A stretch of 64,000 nt of DNA from Pseudomonadota bacterium (GTDB taxonomy: Bacteria > Pseudomonadota > Gammaproteobacteria > Xanthomonadales > Rhodanobacteraceae): the NCBI GenBank assembly GCA_029561145.1, contig JAKQJM010000013.1, forward strand, positions 1 through 64,000. The letters run 5' to 3'. The position numbers and the translations under genes were made by a program. The first letter of the stretch is position 1; each line of letters starts with the position of its first letter. Positions 61,713-64,000 of the stretch are shown piece after piece. The notes beneath the pieces were generated by a model, which worked only from the letters and a program-made list of their open reading frames with translations, did no database searches and had not been told where the DNA came from.

Positions 61713-64000
61713 ATGGGCCCCAGCCCACTGAAATTGCGCCCCGCGCCGCAAGGGATCGTCGCCAGCGAGGCCCTGCGGGACTTACGCGCCACTCTCGACC
61801 AGCTCTTGGCGCAAAGTCTTCCATCACTGGACGCGGCGGGAGCCGACGCATCTGCGCCCACGACAAGCACGCTCCTGCGCCATCGACTGGCGGTACGAGG
61901 CTGGGTGTCGCCTCGCGACCTGCTGGTCGGCATTCCGGAAAGCGATGCCGCCAGCGCGCTGCGAATCGTCGGACAGGAAGTCGAACTGGCCGAACGCAAG
62001 CGGGTCGGCCAATGGTTCATGACGCTGACGGCGCGCAAACGGGTGTTCGCTTCGACCGACCTGGAGTCGCTCTGGAAAGCCAGCGAGCGGCTCCACGACA
62101 ACGATGAGAAGGATCCGGTCCGGCTCGCGCTGCGCTTCACGATCGAGCACGGCGCGGACTCCGGCAGTGCGCCTCCGGATGCGTTGCCGCCAAGTATGGA
62201 GACCCAGCCCGACGACGTACTGCGCGAACTGTCCCTCATGCGTGCGTGGGGCTCAGCCATCCGTGGTCTCGACGGCCTGGCGGCCGCAGCCAGTGCACAG
62301 CTGCGGCGCCGGGGTCGCGACCGTGAGTTCGACGCCCTGGGCGGGATGCCGATCTTCGGACGCGATAGCGAGCAGCGGCAGATCCGGGACTTCCTCGCCG
62401 AATCTGCCGATGAGCAGGAGGTGCGGACGCTTTATGTGAGCGGCATCGGCGGCAGCGGCAAGTCGACCCTGCTTCTCGCGGCGGAGCATGAGCTGCGCAT
62501 GCATGGTAACTCGCTGCCCGTGCGGCTCGATTTCGACAGCGCCTACCTCGACCCGCTCAGCCCCGAGCAGATGGACGTGATGTTCCTGCAGGCGCTCTCG
62601 GTCGAGGATCCCGCCTTCGCCCCTGCCTTGCAGAAAATCATCATCCAGCTGCAATCGTTGGCGGAGCATCGGATGCGGGCGCGCATTGATGCAGAGGGGG
62701 AATCCATTCCCTCCAAGCCGTCCGGCGCCCGTCCGAATTGGGGTGAAGGCAAACGGGCGCAGTACGCCACCCGAAGCAGCAGCGATGCCGAACGCGCCGG
62801 AATCAGCGAGCAGTATGAGCGCATGTCTGCGTTGCGCCAGCTGGATTCGTTGAGGGAGTTTCGCCAGCGCGGAGTCGCGCTGTTTCTCGACACGGTGGAA
62901 AACGTCAGCCGGCTGGGCGCCGACGCGATCGATTCGGTCCTCGAGTGGCTGCCCTCGCTCGCCGACAGCCTGCCCAAGCGCAACCTGCGCGTGGTGCTGG
63001 CCGGCCGCGACGCCCTCGGCGCGCCGAGCATGCAGGCGCTCGCGAGCCGGTTCCAGCACTTCGGCCTGAACTTGAAGGCGAGCGAGGAAGTGAAACTCGG
63101 CGACCTGGATCCCGGCGCCGCGCGCAACGTGCTCGAGCATTACGGAATGCCCACCGCCGACGCCGCTCTGGCGTCGACGGCATTGCCGCGCAATCCGCTG
63201 GTCCTTCGGCTCGCGGCCAACGCCTATGCTGCGGCGAAGGACGATGTTTCCGTGATCCAGCAGGATTACCGCGCGGGCAGGATCGACCGGCAGACGGCCA
63301 GCGGCTACCTGGCCCAGCGCGTGATCCAGCATGTGCCCAGGCAACCTGCGCGCCGTTATGCGGTGGCCGCCCTTGCTATGGAGTCGGTGACGGAGCGCCT
63401 GCTGCGCGACATCGTGATACCCGCGGTGGACGGGGTGAAGGTGGCCGACCGGAAACTCGCGCGCCGGGTCTACGACGGGCTGTTGCGCGCGACCTGGCTG
63501 ACGATTGAGGACAAGCCGGGCACCCTGCGTTGGCATACGGAATTACGCAACCTCGCCCTGCCGATGATCGAGGCCGACCCGGGGCATGGCGAAGTGAACA
63601 AGCGGGTGCATTCGGCTGCTTCGGTTTGGCACAAGACGCATTCCACCAGCGAGCCTGAGCTGGCCAAGCATCACCACAAGCTGGCCATGGCGGAAGCGCC
63701 TGCCGGGCGATGGGTGGATCACGCGACCAGTCCATCGCCCAGGGCCGACGACGAACTGCATCGAATGCAACTCGAAGGGATCGGCGGACGCGCCGGCGAG
63801 GGTGACCGGCTGGTCGCGCAGGGTCGGGGAGCCCGTGCGCTCGCGCTCTATCGCGAGCGGCCCACGCGCGAGCACGGCATCCCGCCCACCTTTGTCATCC
63901 GCGCGCTCGCCCAGACGGGAGACTGGGAGAACGATGACGTCCAGGGTGACAAGGTCTTGGAGGAGTTGCGCCGGCACGCCAGGATCCGTGGCGGCAACCT
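61713..64000 (+). CDS. STAND-type ATPase (3' end beyond window)
   Basis: The frame is open from the ATG at 61713 to the window end (about 762 codons seen, no stop). It has an N-terminal region of about 210 residues without a known motif, then MPIFGRDSEQRQIRDFL, a typical entry to a STAND NTPase; Walker A GIGGSGKST (244–252); and Walker B VALFLDTVEN near residue 387–396. Downstream helical sequence (PRNPLVLRLAANAYAAAK, then QRVIQHVPRQPARRYAVAALA) fits the winged-helix/arm region, and sensor repeats are expected beyond. STAND proteins oligomerise when a C-terminal sensor binds an invader signal. It is translationally coupled to the trypsin–ATPase gene. Confidence 0.82.
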   Translation, partial: MGPSPLKLRPAPQGIVASEALRDLRATLDQLLAQSLPSLDAAGADASAPTTSTLLRHRLAVRGWVSPRDLLVGIPESDAASALRIVGQEVELAERKRVGQWFMTLTARKRVFASTDLESLWKASERLHDNDEKDPVRLALRFTIEHGADSGSAPPDALPPSMETQPDDVLRELSLMRAWGSAIRGLDGLAAAASAQLRRRGRDREFDALGGMPIFGRDSEQRQIRDFLAESADEQEVRTLYVSGIGGSGKSTLLLAAEHELRMHGNSLPVRLDFDSAYLDPLSPEQMDVMFLQALSVEDPAFAPALQKIIIQLQSLAEHRMRARIDAEGESIPSKPSGARPNWGEGKRAQYATRSSSDAERAGISEQYERMSALRQLDSLREFRQRGVALFLDTVENVSRLGADAIDSVLEWLPSLADSLPKRNLRVVLAGRDALGAPSMQALASRFQHFGLNLKASEEVKLGDLDPGAARNVLEHYGMPTADAALASTALPRNPLVLRLAANAYAAAKDDVSVIQQDYRAGRIDRQTASGYLAQRVIQHVPRQPARRYAVAALAMESVTERLLRDIVIPAVDGVKVADRKLARRVYDGLLRATWLTIEDKPGTLRWHTELRNLALPMIEADPGHGEVNKRVHSAASVWHKTHSTSEPELAKHHHKLAMAEAPAGRWVDHATSPSPRADDELHRMQLEGIGGRAGEGDRLVAQGRGARALALYRERPTREHGIPPTFVIRALAQTGDWENDDVQGDKVLEELRRHARIRGGN

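Noticed and set aside
1-64000. CRISPR arrays, rRNA operons or intact tRNA genes
   Set aside because: No regular spacer–repeat pattern, no rRNA-like sequence and no complete cloverleaf were seen on either strand.

Overview
The window is a 64 kb stretch of high-GC Gammaproteobacterial chromosome. The gene content and protein style (glyS, tex, mnmG, a single-subunit PepN, a PepSY–PhoP–PhoQ set, sigma-54 promoters, xanthomonad-like lipoproteins) suggest the Lysobacterales/Xanthomonadales, probably a Rhodanobacteraceae-type genome. That placement is an inference from protein style, not a database result.

Layout. (1) 1–17944 is mostly housekeeping: glyS (5' end cut off), an FHA–GGDEF protein, a YbaY-like lipoprotein, tex, mnmG, a gap with two sigma-54-type promoters (a GGA-rich candidate sRNA and a 65-residue protein), a Gly/Tyr-rich lipoprotein, pepN, a serine/threonine dehydratase-like enzyme, tag, a CtlX-like hydrolase, and a PepSY–PhoP–PhoQ-like signalling set. 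(2) 17976–36559 is a surface-glycan region. A minus-strand operon holds a transglutaminase-like protein, a DUF4214–methyltransferase and two GT4 enzymes. A divergent plus-strand run holds a lipoprotein, a GT39-like membrane protein, a Wzm/Wzt-like ABC exporter, a GT2–GT4–sulfotransferase fusion, a large sensor diguanylate cyclase, a second GT2, a GDP-mannose 4,6-dehydratase and another GT4. An IS256 transposase fragment lies inside it. (3) At 36725–36747 a bare tRNA 3' end marks a probable attachment site; everything to its right looks acquired. (4) 37012–50518 is a defence-type island on the minus strand: a RelE-like/UvrD helicase, a YaaW-like membrane protein, a GmrSD-like DUF262/DUF1524 nuclease, a GIY-YIG protein, and a type III restriction–modification system with a Fic gene between res and mod. 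(5) 50637–54196 is an integrase/AlpA module. (6) 54330–57186 has cassette-like features: a repeated hairpin-plus-GTTATGT element brackets a hypothetical gene whose 5' end is broken by an intact IS3-family element with a CTC target duplication. (7) 57778–64000 is a plus-strand operon of a cytosolic matrixin-like metalloprotease, a trypsin-like protease, a trypsin–P-loop ATPase fusion and a STAND-type ATPase cut by the window end.

How it fits together. The left third is conserved core, the middle builds and exports a surface polysaccharide, and the right 27 kb is an island of anti-phage or conflict genes with its own recombination genes. The most unusual items are the protease–STAND operon, the sigma-54-driven GGA-rich RNA candidate beside mnmG, and the cassette-like repeats interrupted by the IS.
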